Assembly: GCA_048499455.1 (NCBI GenBank)
Contig: JASNZV010000005.1
Span: forward strand, 186,001-250,000
DNA: 64,000 nucleotides
Direction of reading: 5' to 3'
Origin: CFX5 sp023384495
Lineage (GTDB): Bacteria; Chloroflexota; Anaerolineae; Caldilineales; Caldilineaceae
This document shows positions 1 to 10,990 of the stretch, piece after piece. The translations under genes and the position numbers were made by a program. The notes beneath the pieces were generated by a model. That model was not told where the DNA came from, searched no databases, and worked only from the letters and a program-made list of their open reading frames with translations. Every line of letters starts with the position of its first letter. The stretch's first letter is position 1.

Positions 1-25
1 ACGGCTCGGGCTCGTCGGCGTTGCG

Positions 26-484
26 CTACGGTGTGGTCGATGTGGGGGCCACTGTTTCGGTCAGACCCTCAGTCTCGGTGAGTGACTCGGTGGCGGTCGG
101 CGCGATGGAGGTCGTCAATCCAACCGTTTCCGTGACCTCTGCGCCTTCGGTGAGCGGGGCGGTGGCCGTCACCTCAACTGTCTCGGTGAGGGCCTCGCCT
201 TCAGTGGGCGCCACCGTCTCGGTCACCTCGACGGTGGCCGTAACTTCGGTGCTCCCTGTGATAGGGGTGGTGGCTGTCAACTCCATTGTCTCGGTGAGCG
301 TTTCAGTCTCCGCAGGCGCGACCGTCTCGGTAATCGTATCCGTCGCCGGCGCGGTTGGGGTAGGCGTGGGTTCGGGCCGCGGGGCTGGCTCCACCGGGAT
401 CGGGGAAAGGGCGCCTTTGAGGGCCGCCAAAAGCAACATGGCGGCGATCACTGCGATCAAACCTGTACGAAAGCCTGAGTTCAT
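26..484 (-). CDS. Thr/Glu-rich membrane-anchored repeat protein
   Basis: This 152-residue protein has one hydrophobic segment at about residues 8-27, then a Pro/Thr stretch ('PEPTPTPTAP'), and is then almost entirely Thr, Glu, Val and Ala. The last ~100 residues are irregular repeats built on 'TETV' and 'EVTATAPLTEG'-type units. The expected topology is an N-terminal anchor with a long disordered stalk outside the membrane; no catalytic domain is visible. It is complete, with a TAG stop at 26-28. The long plus-strand frame over the same DNA is a by-product of the biased codons. A well-formed sigma70 promoter lies 5' of it at 611-639. A stalk or surface-display function is inference only. Confidence 0.6.
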   Translation of the reverse strand: MNSGFRTGLIAVIAAMLLLAALKGALSPIPVEPAPRPEPTPTPTAPATDTITETVAPAETETLTETMELTATTPITGSTEVTATVEVTETVAPTEGEALTETVEVTATAPLTEGAEVTETVGLTTSIAPTATESLTETEGLTETVAPTSTTP

Positions 485-610
485 CGGTTCCTCCGGAAAA
501 TGTGGAAAGTATCTGGTGACTTACGCAGCGCCTGATTGCCATCAGGAGAGACAATTTCGTCAACAAACAAACCTTCAGTCAAGGCTTGTGTAAGTCCTAT
601 AATTGTCATT

Positions 611-639
611 GATATATCCCGGTTGGCGCTGGTTGTCAA
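611..639 (-). promoter_or_regulatory. sigma70-type promoter for the Thr/Glu-rich protein gene
   Basis: On the minus strand a perfect TTGACA (plus 634-639) is separated by exactly 17 nt from TATATC (plus 611-616). It points at the gene starting at 484, implying a leader of about 120 nt. Confidence 0.6.
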
Positions 640-667
640 ATTGACTAGTGTGTAAGGGGGGTGGATC

Positions 668-1186
668 ATGGAATTAAGAAACATTCGATTGGCCGAAGCG
701 GCCACGCTCTCAATCCGGCCAGCGCAGCCGAGCGATACCCCGCTCATTGCAGCGATGCACGAGCGACTCTCGCCGACAACGCTCTATCTGCGTTATCTGC
801 GCCCCTATCGCCCGTCACCGGAAGAAATCGAGCAGATGTGCCGTCTTTCGCCCACCCAAGGTGCTGCCGCTGTCGCGGTGGTCGAGCGTCCATCCGTGGC
901 CGCGCCGCCTCAGGTGGTGGGCTTCGCCTATTACCTGGTCGATGCTGCGACGAACAGCGCGGGCGAGCCGGCCTTTCTGGTCGAGGATCGCTTTCAGGGC
1001 TATGGGCTGGGGCGTCTGCTTTTTCAACAGTTGAGCCGGCTCGCCCTGGCGCAGGGTCTGCTCCGGTGGCGTCTGCTAGTCGAGGCCGGCAATGAACGCA
1101 TGCTGCGCCTGATCCGACACAGTGGGCTTCCTTATCAGTCGCACATTAGCTATGGGACGGTCGAGATCGACCTGATGCTCAACTGA
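668..1186 (+). CDS. GNAT family N-acetyltransferase
   Basis: The 172-residue product has the GNAT fold signature. An N-terminal strand 'ATLSIRPAQPSDTPLIAAMH' is followed by a helix with the 'LSPTTLYLRYL' segment typical of GNAT domains. The acetyl-CoA pyrophosphate loop is at about residues 112-122 ('RFQGYGLGRLL', matching Q/RxxGxG/A). The C-terminal 'VEAGNERMLRLIRHSG' matches the N-x-x-M/A-hydrophobic helix of the family. GNAT enzymes move an acetyl group from acetyl-CoA to an amine; the acceptor cannot be told here. It stands alone between two minus-strand genes. The ATG follows a purine-rich GGGGGGTGG stretch. Confidence 0.85.
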   Translation: MELRNIRLAEAATLSIRPAQPSDTPLIAAMHERLSPTTLYLRYLRPYRPSPEEIEQMCRLSPTQGAAAVAVVERPSVAAPPQVVGFAYYLVDAATNSAGEPAFLVEDRFQGYGLGRLLFQQLSRLALAQGLLRWRLLVEAGNERMLRLIRHSGLPYQSHISYGTVEIDLMLN

Positions 1187-1216
1187 GCAATCAATCAATT
1201 GTAATCCTGTTCAGAT

Positions 1217-3376
<2,160 letters not shown>

Positions 3377-3540
3377 AGGGAACAATCGATGTGATAAGTA
3401 AAGGGTTTCGGTGCAACGTTCAGCCGTCAGTATACCATGAGCCGAATGAGGGGCGTCAAACTTGATGGGGTAAACTTGGGGTATGAAACGCTCCCCCAGG
3501 CGCAACTTTCTTTTCTGGGGGACGCTGGGGATATGGCGCG

Positions 3541-3622
3541 CCGACTGCAACTTTAACAAAGTGATTTTTCAAGCCGACAGGTGGTATAAGAGCCAATCGT
3601 CAAACACCTGGGTTGTCAAAAA
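3541..3622 (-). repeat. Dispersed 82-nt element, copy A
   Basis: This aligns without gaps to 60310-60391 (59 of 82 identical by hand count) and, with one 1-nt indel, to 5472-5553. In the minus sense it begins with TTTTGACAACCCAG, then TGTTTGAC, TTGGC, TATACC-ACC, and ends near TTAAAG-TGCA. It lies 5' of tex in the same orientation relative to the gene as the other copies. The two TTGAC boxes and TATAC look promoter-like, but no -35/-10 pair has the usual spacing. Confidence 0.65.
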
Positions 3623-3627
3623 GGTAC

Positions 3628-4113
3628 TTAGGGGAGCAAGTGGGTGACAGTCATGCCGGCGGCGCTGAGCCGTGCGGCCACGAGTGAGCGGTGGCAGGCG
3701 GCAGGTTCGCGTTCTACACAAAAGAGAGCAATGACCTTGGCATCGGGGCCAATGTCAATGAGAAACTGTTCTGCGTCGAATGCGGCCAGACACTCTCGTT
3801 CGTAGGCAGCGATGAAGGCGGCGGCCAGCCCGCTGCGCTGACGGCGAGCGGTCTTGGCGAGGCGGTCGTGGATGGCCTGAATCTGCCTGGTAGCGTTGCT
3901 CGGCGCTAGATCGAGCCGGTGGAGGTAGCGAATGCCCAGTTCGGCCAGGCGAGGCTGGAGACGGTTGCTGTTGGCAAAAGCGTATTGTGTGCCACGCAGC
4001 GCCCGGCGGCGACGGATGTCGACAAAGAGATCGACGTACGCCGCCTTCAGGGTCTGAAAAAATAGCTCTTCGGTATAGCCGTATACGCCGATGGTCACAA
4101 AGGTTGGAGCCAT
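3628..4113 (-). CDS. DUF488 family protein
   Basis: This 161-residue protein shows the DUF488 pattern. An N-terminal 'TIGVYGYTEELFFQTL' is followed by an Asp-Ile-Arg segment ('LFVDIRRRRALRG'). The C-terminal 'LFCVEREPAACHRSLVAARL' matches the family's Cys-x-Glu...Cys-His-Arg motif. DUF488 proteins have no settled biochemical function; the conserved Cys, His and Arg residues suggest a nucleotide or nucleic-acid role, which is inference. A GAGG ribosome binding site lies 6 nt before the ATG. The gene ends 5 nt before repeat copy A and is read in the same direction as tex. Confidence 0.85.
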   Translation of the reverse strand: MAPTFVTIGVYGYTEELFFQTLKAAYVDLFVDIRRRRALRGTQYAFANSNRLQPRLAELGIRYLHRLDLAPSNATRQIQAIHDRLAKTARRQRSGLAAAFIAAYERECLAAFDAEQFLIDIGPDAKVIALFCVEREPAACHRSLVAARLSAAGMTVTHLLP

Positions 4114-4457
4114 GACACGCCTCGCTTAACCCGTATGCTATCCGGTCTCTTCGATTCTCGAGCCAGAGCACCCAGATGACCCACCGGGCAAGCTATCGCG
4201 AGAAGAATTGGTTTCGGATAGAAGGATGCCACATCAACCAGGGCATCACTGTGACCTATACGGTATCACAGCACAACCGACCACGCATCCCTAATGTGCC
4301 GTATTTACTATGCGACATTCGTCGTAAATCGGGATAGTCCATTATGGTTGATCGGACATGTATGACGATGGACGCCATCATGGCAACCGGGGCTATGGCG
4401 AAGGCGAGATGGGGAGCGAGGAGGCTTGCCGCGTGCGGACGCGGCAAGCAAGCAGGT
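4114..4457. other. 344-bp gap without a gene
   Basis: Short frames here have no recognisable content. The only structure I see is the perfect 10-bp hairpin at 4424-4449, listed separately. Confidence 0.5.
4424..4449 (-). terminator. Hairpin after the flavoprotein gene
   Basis: GCTTGCCGCG and CGCGGCAAGC form a perfect 10-bp stem with a 6-nt loop, 9 nt past the stop of the minus-strand gene ending at 4458. No clear U-tract follows on the minus strand, so termination is likely but not certain. Confidence 0.5.
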
Positions 4458-5465
4458 TCAGGCAACGGCGGCGGCCACAGCTAGCCCCGAAAGCGCTGCG
4501 CCTTCGACGCGTGGGCCGCCAAAGGCGTCTCCCGCAAAATAGAGAGGGGGCATCGCGTCGCCGCGTAAATAACGCGCCGGATGCAGGCTCGTCGGCAGCG
4601 CATAACGCCAACGCTTGAGCTGGCTCTCTCGGATCTGGGCATGCGGGGCAAGCCAGGGCGTCACCGCTTCCGCCAGCAGCGACAACAGACGCGCATCACC
4701 CTCGTGGAAGTGGCTACGACTCCAATCCGGCGCGGCATGGACGGTTAGGAGGGTGGCGTCGTCCGAAATGCCCTTGCGCCGGTTGTCGGCGATCCAACTG
4801 ATCGGTTCCCCCGGGCGCTGGATCGCGCCTGGCTCCGGGAGATCAACGTCCCCCTCGACCCGGAAGAGACCGCACAGGCACGGCGCATACGCGATACGCG
4901 CCAGCGCCGTCCGGTCGGCGGGGGTCAGGTCTACGGCCCCGGCGGCCAGCAGCGCCAACGACTGGGCAACGGGTGGCGTGAGCACCAGCGTCTGCGCTGC
5001 AAAGGTCTGGCCAGCCTGGTCATGGGCCACCCACTGACCGTACTCCTTCGCGATGCGCGTCAGACCCACACCTGTCCGGATCATCGCGCCCGCGTCTTCG
5101 GCCTGAGCGGCCAACGCGTGCGCCAGCGCATTCATGCCGCCGCGCACGGCGTAGCGGGGAAATCCATCGGACGGCGTAGCGGCCAGACTGCCGTCGCTCC
5201 AACCGGTGGACCACTGGTAGACAAGCCCCTGGCCCTTCCATTCGTCCACCCATGTATGAAACTGAGCATCGCGCACGGTGAAGAACTGAGCGCCGTAGTC
5301 GGCGCGGCCATTCTCCAGCTGCCGTGTAGCGAGCCGCCCGCCAACGACAGCGCCCTTGTCGATTACATACGGTCGCAGACCCCGCGTGGCCAAGGCATTG
5401 GCGGCCATCAGCCCACTGAGGCCCGCCCCGACAATGAGGATTTCGGTGTCCGTCGTCTGTGTCAT
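4458..5465 (-). CDS. NAD(P)/FAD-dependent oxidoreductase (COG3380/renalase-like)
   Basis: This 335-residue flavoprotein has an N-terminal Rossmann dinucleotide motif ('ILIVGAGLSGLMAANALA', residues 9-26). The family motif 'GGRLATRQLENGRADYGAQF' follows at about 42-61. The C-terminal FAD-contacting 'YFAGDAFGGPRVEGAALSG' completes the fold. That pattern fits the renalase-like amine-oxidase superfamily group sometimes called COG3380. Such enzymes oxidise reduced or damaged nicotinamides or other small substrates, but the substrate here is unknown. Dispersed repeat copy B begins 6 nt before the ATG. A hairpin follows the stop. Confidence 0.85.
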   Translation of the reverse strand: MTQTTDTEILIVGAGLSGLMAANALATRGLRPYVIDKGAVVGGRLATRQLENGRADYGAQFFTVRDAQFHTWVDEWKGQGLVYQWSTGWSDGSLAATPSDGFPRYAVRGGMNALAHALAAQAEDAGAMIRTGVGLTRIAKEYGQWVAHDQAGQTFAAQTLVLTPPVAQSLALLAAGAVDLTPADRTALARIAYAPCLCGLFRVEGDVDLPEPGAIQRPGEPISWIADNRRKGISDDATLLTVHAAPDWSRSHFHEGDARLLSLLAEAVTPWLAPHAQIRESQLKRWRYALPTSLHPARYLRGDAMPPLYFAGDAFGGPRVEGAALSGLAVAAAVA

Positions 5466-5471
5466 GACGTG

Positions 5472-5553
5472 CCTATTCCATCTTTACTAGAGTGACTTTG
5501 CAAACTGACAGGTGGGGAAAGGCGCCAAGCGACACACAGCTGGGTTGTCAAAA
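5472..5553 (-). repeat. Dispersed 82-nt element, copy B
   Basis: This is the second copy of the element at 3541-3622 and 60310-60391, with a single-base indel. In the minus sense it runs from TTTTTTGACAACCCAG to AGTAAAGATGGAATAG. It ends 6 nt before the flavoprotein ATG, so it must form the promoter region or leader of that gene. Confidence 0.65.
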
Positions 5554-5558
5554 AAGCG

Positions 5559-6338
5559 CTATGTGCGCAATGTTTCGGTGTGGCCGTCGATGCTGAGTGA
5601 CTGGCCTGAGATCACACGCCCAGCGGGGGAACAGAGATATAGCACCATGTTGGCAATGTCCTGTTGGGTGACAAACGTGCGCATGGAATTCTGGCGCACG
5701 ATCTGGCTGCGCACCTCGTCGACGGTGCGGGCCTCGGCCTGCGCCTTGGCGGCGATGACGCGGTCTTGGCGGTCGCCTTCGACGATGCCGGGGCAAATGG
5801 CGTTGACGCGAATGTTGTGCGGGCCGAGTTCCATCGCCAGCGACTTGGTGAAGCCGATGACGGCCCACTTGGAGGCGGCATAGGGCGTACGATTGGGGAA
5901 GCCAAACAGCCCTGCCGCCGATGAGAGATTGACAATCAGCCCGCCCCCGGCCTGTTTGAGCAAGGGGACGGCGCGACGCACACAGTAAAACTGGCCGCTG
6001 ATATTGACGGCCAGTGTTTCGTTCCATGCGGTGGGCGTTATCGATTCAACGGGGCCCGTGGGGCCGGCAATGCCTGCGTTGTTGATGAGCGCGTCCAGCC
6101 CGCCGAGCGTCGTCTCAGCTTCCTCAAAGAGTCGGTCGACGTGGGCCGGATCGGCCACATTGGCCACTGTTGCGCCAACGCCAGGCAGTGCAGCTTGGCA
6201 GGCAGCCAGCGCCTCGGCGTTGACATCACAAATGTGCAGCCGGGCGCCATTCTGCTGCAACGTTTCGGCGATGACCCGGCCAATCCCGCTCGCGGCAGCG
6301 GTGATCAGCACGCGGAGGCCCGTACAGTTTAGTTCCAT
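5559..6338 (-). CDS. SDR family NAD(P)-dependent oxidoreductase
   Basis: This is a 259-residue classical short-chain dehydrogenase. The cofactor loop is 'ITAAASGIGRVIAETL' (residues 12-27), with Ala in place of the first Gly of TGxxxGIG. 'INNAGIAG' follows, then the catalytic Ser in 'NLSSAAG' and the YxxxK pair in 'PYAASKWAVIGF'. The C-terminus has the usual 'VISGQSLSIDG'. An Asp after the second strand ('ICDVNAE') favours NAD over NADP by family rules. The substrate is unknown. The start is supported by AAGGAA before the ATG. It ends 6 nt short of repeat copy B. Confidence 0.9.
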   Translation of the reverse strand: MELNCTGLRVLITAAASGIGRVIAETLQQNGARLHICDVNAEALAACQAALPGVGATVANVADPAHVDRLFEEAETTLGGLDALINNAGIAGPTGPVESITPTAWNETLAVNISGQFYCVRRAVPLLKQAGGGLIVNLSSAAGLFGFPNRTPYAASKWAVIGFTKSLAMELGPHNIRVNAICPGIVEGDRQDRVIAAKAQAEARTVDEVRSQIVRQNSMRTFVTQQDIANMVLYLCSPAGRVISGQSLSIDGHTETLRT

Positions 6339-6449
6339 TGATTCCTTCCTTGGTTAGGTGGGCGCCGATACGAATCACAGATACGGAGCGAGCCATTACA
6401 GCGGTCGGTGAGGTGGGCCGCAGCGTGATTTGGGTAGGCGCCATTTTTT

Positions 6450-6539
6450 CAACGCATAGATGCAGAGGGGCAAAGACGCCAAGGTCTTGGTCAAGCTCCT
6501 TCTTTTCATTTCGACATCTTGGCGCCTTTGCGTTCAAAG
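6450..6539. repeat. Inverted repeat of the AACGCAAAGACGCAGAG type, copy 1
   Basis: The left arm (6450-6484, with GCAAAGACGCCAAGG) and right arm (6515-6539, with CTTGGCGCCTTTGCGTT) are imperfectly complementary and would fold into a long hairpin. A related hairpin is at 58461-58548. This is most of the gap between the SDR and the next gene. Confidence 0.6.
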
Positions 6540-6552
6540 TGCAAACAGAGCG

Positions 6553-7200
6553 CTATGGTGGAAAGGCCTCTGGGTCAACCACATACTCGCGTACAGCGCG
6601 CCAGGGCAACATGCCACGATAGTCGAGGTACTTGGTCCGCTGTAACACGGGCGGCTGTGCACCGGTGAGGCCGCCAGCCACATAGCCGTTATGCAGACGT
6701 ACGCTCTCATAATATTTGGGAGCGAGAACGCGGGTGGCATAGGCGTGACGTTCGCTTGTAGACCAGTGTAACATGGCGGCTTGGTCGGCAAACAGCACCA
6801 AATTACCGTATGACCCATCGTCGAGCAGTAGGCTACAATAAGCGAGCAGACCGGGATGCACCATCAATTCGCTGATCAGTTCTGTGTCCACCTGCTCGAT
6901 GGGCGCATGGTCGGCGCTGGCGCGTCGTTGCCCAAAAAAACCGACTACTATGAACGACAGTAGGGATCGCAGACCACCAGCATTGGCGATAATGAAACGA
7001 TGGATACGGCCATCGATCTCGACCCAAAAGATCGGCTGCCCGGCGTTCAGCGTAGCCATTGCGTCCGCATTTGAGACCAATAGGCGCAGTTGATCGAGGG
7101 CAAAGGCAAGCACTGCCGCGTCATGGCTAGTATAGACAGGATTTGTAAATAGTTTGTCAGAAAGCAACTCAGTGGGAGGAATCGAGAGCCATTCGCTCAT
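6553..7200 (-). CDS. Hypothetical protein
   Basis: I do not recognise this 215-residue protein. It has no signal peptide and only one moderately hydrophobic stretch ('LLSFIVVGFFG', about residues 79-89). It looks globular, with an aromatic-rich C-terminal half ('RVLAPKYYESVRLHNGYVAG' and 'LDYRGMLPWRAVREYV'). The Ser/Thr/His pattern around 'HPGLLAYCSLLLDDGSYGNL' could be part of a dimeric alpha-beta barrel, but that is a guess. It ends 14 nt from the inverted repeat at 6450-6539. Confidence 0.65.
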   Translation of the reverse strand: MSEWLSIPPTELLSDKLFTNPVYTSHDAAVLAFALDQLRLLVSNADAMATLNAGQPIFWVEIDGRIHRFIIANAGGLRSLLSFIVVGFFGQRRASADHAPIEQVDTELISELMVHPGLLAYCSLLLDDGSYGNLVLFADQAAMLHWSTSERHAYATRVLAPKYYESVRLHNGYVAGGLTGAQPPVLQRTKYLDYRGMLPWRAVREYVVDPEAFPP

Positions 7201-7260
7201 AGGTGGGGTAGAGTGATAAGTGATGAGGGATTATGGATGGTTGATCAACCCGTCAACACG

Positions 7261-7917
7261 CTAGACGACGACCCGGATATCGACGATATGATGCTCCGAT
7301 ATGTGCGAGATCGCCGCCTGCACTTCCTCAACCGTCACATCGGGGATCTTGACAACCACATCATGGAGGCCCGGATGGCGGCGGGCGGGGAAGGCGCCGA
7401 TGCCCATGACACACCAGTTGTGCGCCACCAGCACGCCCATCATCTTGACAAATTCACCGGGCTGGTCGGGGATGCGCACTGTAACGCGCACACCTTCGCT
7501 CGGCAGCCCAAGCATCAGCTGAAAGCTATTGAGCAGGTCAGTCTCGGTAACAATCCCGACCACAACCCCATCCTCGACAACCGGCAGGCAACCGATCTTG
7601 TGCGATGTCATCAGCGCTGCCCCTCGCTCGACCGTGCGGTCGGGTTCGATGGTGATGACATCACGCTCTTTGACCATCACTTGCTGCACCGTCAGCCCAG
7701 CCAGATAGCGGGTGATCTCCCAGACATTCAGACTGCCCAGCGCATCGGGTTTGAGGGCCAGGCGCTGGCGCGTAATCAGCCCCACCAGCCGCTTGCCCCC
7801 CATCACCACGGGCAAATGACGGATCTGATTCTCGGTCATGATCTGCTGCGCCTCGGTGGCTGTCGTTTTGGGCGACACCATCACGGGGTGACGGGTCATG
7901 CAGTCGTTGATGAGCAT
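7261..7917 (-). CDS. CBS-CBS-ACT domain protein (AcuB-like)
   Basis: The 218-residue product has two CBS motifs: residues 1-58 ('MLINDCMTRHPVMVSPKTTA') and about 77-130 ('VQQVMVKERDVITIEPDRTV'). A C-terminal ACT-like domain follows ('VRVTVRIPDQPGEFVKMMGV'). This order matches AcuB-type proteins, which sense adenine nucleotides or amino acids and tune partner enzymes. I start at ATG 7915-7917 because AAGGAGG lies just before it and the CBS motif begins there; a longer frame to 8010 has no homology and overlaps the ATPase gene. It is the last gene of the peptide ABC operon, 16 nt past the DppD-DppF stop. Confidence 0.85.
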   Translation of the reverse strand: MLINDCMTRHPVMVSPKTTATEAQQIMTENQIRHLPVVMGGKRLVGLITRQRLALKPDALGSLNVWEITRYLAGLTVQQVMVKERDVITIEPDRTVERGAALMTSHKIGCLPVVEDGVVVGIVTETDLLNSFQLMLGLPSEGVRVTVRIPDQPGEFVKMMGVLVAHNWCVMGIGAFPARRHPGLHDVVVKIPDVTVEEVQAAISHISEHHIVDIRVVV

Positions 7918-7933
7918 AGCGCCTCCTTTGATT

Positions 7934-10036
7934 TCACGTCTGGACAACCGGCTCGAACCCGCGCAGCGTCTCCAGCGGAATATGACAGAAAATACGGTGA
8001 CCATCTCCATTCACTTGCCACGGCGGCAGCTCCTTCTCGCAAATTTTGCCGCCGTCGGGCAGCAGGTGGCGACGCGGGCAGCGGGTGTGGAAGCGGCACC
8101 CGTTGGGCGGGTCGATCGCGCTGGGCACAGAGCCTTCCAGGCGGATGTGCTGTTGCTTTGCAGTTGGGTCGGGAATGGGTACGGCGGAGAGCAACGCCTC
8201 GGTGTACGGATGATAGGGCGGCGCATAGATTGCCTCTGCCGGCCCCTTCTCCATGATCTGCCCCAGATACATCACAGCCACGTCGTCGGAGAAAAAACGC
8301 ACCACGCTCAGGTCATGGGCAATAAAGACAAGCGTGGTCTTGAACTCCTGCTGAATCTCGATCAGCAAGTTGAGAATGGCCGCCTGCACCGACACATCGA
8401 GTGCGCTCACCGGCTCGTCGCAGAGGATCAGGTCGGGGCGGCTGGCCAGCGCGCGGGCAATGCCGACCCTCTGTTTTTCGCCGCCGCTCAATTGGCGGGG
8501 CAGACGGTCGTAGTAGGCTTCACTCAAGCGCACCGCCTGGAGCAACCGGATCACCTCATCGCGAATCTGGGCGCGGGGAACGGTCTTGAAACGTTCCATT
8601 GGCCTTGCGATCTGCTGCCCCACGGTATAAGAGGGATTCATCGTCGAGTCGGGGTTTTGGAAGACCATTTGCAGCTCTTGGATCGTAGCCGTGGCGCGCT
8701 GCGAGAGATCGCCGGTGATGTCCACACCAAGAAATTCCATCTTGCCGTCGCTCGTGTCTTCGAGGCCGATGATGGTGCGCACCAGGGTGCTCTTGCCGCA
8801 GCCCGACTCGCCGACAATGCCCAGCGTGCTGCCGCGCGGAACGGTAAAGCTGGCGTCTTCTACGGCTTTGACAAAACGCTTCTCGCCCAACCCTACCACG
8901 TCGACCAACGAAGAGCCTTGTACGGGGTAATACTTCTTGAGACCGTCGACGCGCAAGATTGGTTCTGCATTGCGTTCGCTTGCGGCCAATGCCGGCGTCG
9001 GGGTTTCGTCGGCGGGTTGCCACTGCGCCGGGTCGATCTCTTCGGCAAAGTGACAGCGCACCCAGGTTCCGCTGGGCAACGGGCGGAGCTTGGGGCGCTC
9101 ACTTGTGCAGCGGTCGGCGGCGTAGTCGCAGCGTGGAGCAAAGATACATCCGCCAGGCCGGCTATCGGGCGGCGGCACACGGCCCGGGATGGGGTAGAGC
9201 ACACTATCGGCCTTGTCGGCGCCCAACTTGGGCACACAGCGCATCAGCCCCTGTGTGTAGGGGTGCTGGGGCCGCGCAAAAAGCTCATGCACCGCGGCGC
9301 GCTCGACCATCTCGCCGGCATACATGACGCCGACCCGGTTGCAGATGCGCGCCACCACGCCCAGATTGTGGCTGATAAACATGATCGCAGTGTCAAACTC
9401 GCGACGAAGATCGGCGATGAGGTCGAGCACGGCGGCCTCCACCGTCACATCGAGTGCGGTGGTCGGTTCGTCCATGATCAACAGAGCGGGGTTGTTGAGC
9501 AGCGCCATGGCGATCACCACCCGCTGCTGCTGCCCACCCGAGATCTGGTGCGGGAAACGGCGCATGACGCTCGGTGGGTCGGGCATGTAGACCCGTTCGA
9601 GCATCTCCAGGCAACGTCTTTCGGCCTCCTCGTCGCGCAGGTTGCGGTGGACGGTAAGCACTTCTTTGAGCTGCTGGCCGAGCCGCATCGACGGGTTGAG
9701 CGCCTGCATGGGGTCCTGATAAACCATCGCGATCTGGTCACCCCGCAGTTGGCGCAGCTCCTCGCCACTCTTGCCTACCAGTTCCTGGCCCATGAACTTG
9801 ATGCTGCCCCGCTTGACATAGCCGTTGGCGCCCAAAAAATTGACGATCGACCAGGCCACTGTGCTCTTGCCACAGCCTGACTCGCCGACGATGCCATACG
9901 ATTCGCCGCGCGCGATTTCAAACGAGACATTTTGAACTGCCTCGATCTCGCCGCCACGCACCTTGTAGGCAATGGCAAGGTCTTCCACTCTGAGTACCGG
10001 TGCGCCGCGGGTTGTGCGCAAGTCTGTTTCTGTCAT
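7934..10036 (-). CDS. Fused oligopeptide ABC transporter ATPase (DppD-DppF)
   Basis: This 700-residue protein contains two complete ABC ATPases in one chain. Each half has a Walker A 'GESGCGKST'. The signature motifs are 'SGGQQQR' in the first half and 'LSGGEKQR' in the second. The Walker B segments are 'LLIMDEPT' and 'LILCDEPVSALD'. Each half ends with the Cys-rich oligopeptide-transporter C-terminal motif ('CIFAPRCDYAADRC' and 'CRFHTRCPRR'). Normally DppD and DppF are separate. The fusion would energise peptide import through the DppB and DppC permeases of this operon. The DppC stop is 18 nt before its ATG. Confidence 0.95.
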   Translation of the reverse strand: MTETDLRTTRGAPVLRVEDLAIAYKVRGGEIEAVQNVSFEIARGESYGIVGESGCGKSTVAWSIVNFLGANGYVKRGSIKFMGQELVGKSGEELRQLRGDQIAMVYQDPMQALNPSMRLGQQLKEVLTVHRNLRDEEAERRCLEMLERVYMPDPPSVMRRFPHQISGGQQQRVVIAMALLNNPALLIMDEPTTALDVTVEAAVLDLIADLRREFDTAIMFISHNLGVVARICNRVGVMYAGEMVERAAVHELFARPQHPYTQGLMRCVPKLGADKADSVLYPIPGRVPPPDSRPGGCIFAPRCDYAADRCTSERPKLRPLPSGTWVRCHFAEEIDPAQWQPADETPTPALAASERNAEPILRVDGLKKYYPVQGSSLVDVVGLGEKRFVKAVEDASFTVPRGSTLGIVGESGCGKSTLVRTIIGLEDTSDGKMEFLGVDITGDLSQRATATIQELQMVFQNPDSTMNPSYTVGQQIARPMERFKTVPRAQIRDEVIRLLQAVRLSEAYYDRLPRQLSGGEKQRVGIARALASRPDLILCDEPVSALDVSVQAAILNLLIEIQQEFKTTLVFIAHDLSVVRFFSDDVAVMYLGQIMEKGPAEAIYAPPYHPYTEALLSAVPIPDPTAKQQHIRLEGSVPSAIDPPNGCRFHTRCPRRHLLPDGGKICEKELPPWQVNGDGHRIFCHIPLETLRGFEPVVQT

Positions 10037-10054
10037 AGACGCAAGGTCATACCC

Positions 10055-10990
10055 CTACTTTTGATAGCGCGTGATCTCCTCGCGCAGGCCATCGGCCATC
10101 AGGTTCAGGCCAATCACCAGCGAGGCAATCGCCAATGCCGGCCAGATCACGGCCCACTGATTGATGTAAATGGTCTTGCGCGCCTCGTTGACCATGTTGC
10201 CCCAGTCTGGGTCGGGTGGGGGAAGGCCAATGCCCAAGAAGCCGAGCGTGCCAATCGCAAAGATGGCGTAGCCGACGCGCAACATGGCGTCCACCAGCAG
10301 TGGGCCGCGCGCATTGGGCAGAATTTCGCGCAACATGATGTACCAGGCGCTCTCGCCGCGCGTCTCGGCGGCGCGGATATAGTCGCGCGTCTTGATATCC
10401 AGCGTGAGGCTGCGCACCAGGCGCGCCACGCCCGGCGCGCCCGTCACTGTAATGGCGAGAATCACCACAAGGTCGCCCTGGCCAAACGCAGCGATCACCA
10501 CCAGATAAAGCACAATCACCGGGAAGGCGATGAGGGCGTCGAGAAACTGGACGATGATCTGGTCCGTCCAGCCGCCGCGATAGCCGGCGTTGAGGCCCAA
10601 GATGGCCCCCACCAGAAACGACCCCAACACGCCCAGGATCGCCACGCCGCCGGGGATAAACCAACCCGACCCGCCGGGCAAGCGCGTCTTGAGCAGGATC
10701 ACCTGCGTACCCTGCATGAGCCGCGAGAGAATGTCGCGGCCCAGATGATCCGTGCCCAACCAGTTGACGCTGTTGGGGGGCAGATTCTGGCGGAACTCGC
10801 TGGCGTTGGGTGGGAAGGGCGTCCAAAAGAGGGAGATCAAGGCCAGGATCACCCAAAAGAGCACCATGCACAGCCCAACCGTGGCCACCCGCGACTCGAA
10901 GATGACCGAGACGCCGCGCCACCAGCGCGCCAGGCGGCCCCAAGTCCGCGACGCAGTCGGCGCGCCGCCCATTCTTTGTGCAACGGCCAT
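10055..10990 (-). CDS. Oligopeptide ABC transporter permease, DppC type
   Basis: This is a 311-residue integral membrane protein. It has the family N-terminal segment 'NWLGTDHLGRDILSRLMQGT' and the EAA loop that contacts the ATPase ('RDYIRAAETRGESAWYIMLR'). Further segments include 'TLGFLGIGLPPPDPDWGNMV'. A small extra stretch ('LKTRLPGGSGWFIPGG') sits before the second membrane segment. It pairs with the DppB permease encoded at 14814-16112, although AsnB, vapBC and a methyltransferase separate the two in this operon. Confidence 0.93.
   Translation of the reverse strand: MAVAQRMGGAPTASRTWGRLARWWRGVSVIFESRVATVGLCMVLFWVILALISLFWTPFPPNASEFRQNLPPNSVNWLGTDHLGRDILSRLMQGTQVILLKTRLPGGSGWFIPGGVAILGVLGSFLVGAILGLNAGYRGGWTDQIIVQFLDALIAFPVIVLYLVVIAAFGQGDLVVILAITVTGAPGVARLVRSLTLDIKTRDYIRAAETRGESAWYIMLREILPNARGPLLVDAMLRVGYAIFAIGTLGFLGIGLPPPDPDWGNMVNEARKTIYINQWAVIWPALAIASLVIGLNLMADGLREEITRYQK

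Noticed and set aside
21..593. 190-residue Val/Ser-rich plus-strand frame
   Set aside because: It lies antisense to the Thr/Glu-rich protein; its composition is what the reverse of a biased repeat gives, and the minus-strand gene has a signal anchor and a good promoter.
3377..3559. N-terminal extension of Tex
   Set aside because: The extra 61 residues have no Tex homology and the upstream ATG lies inside dispersed repeat copy A.
3541..3622. Reading the dispersed element as an ordinary promoter
   Set aside because: The TTGACA-like boxes are 25 or 9 nt from the TATAC box, neither a usable sigma70 spacing, so it is left as an element of unknown function.
7898..9880. 660-residue plus-strand frame
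   Set aside because: Antisense to the fused ATPase gene; His/Gly/Arg-rich composition without any domain, a GC-skew artefact.
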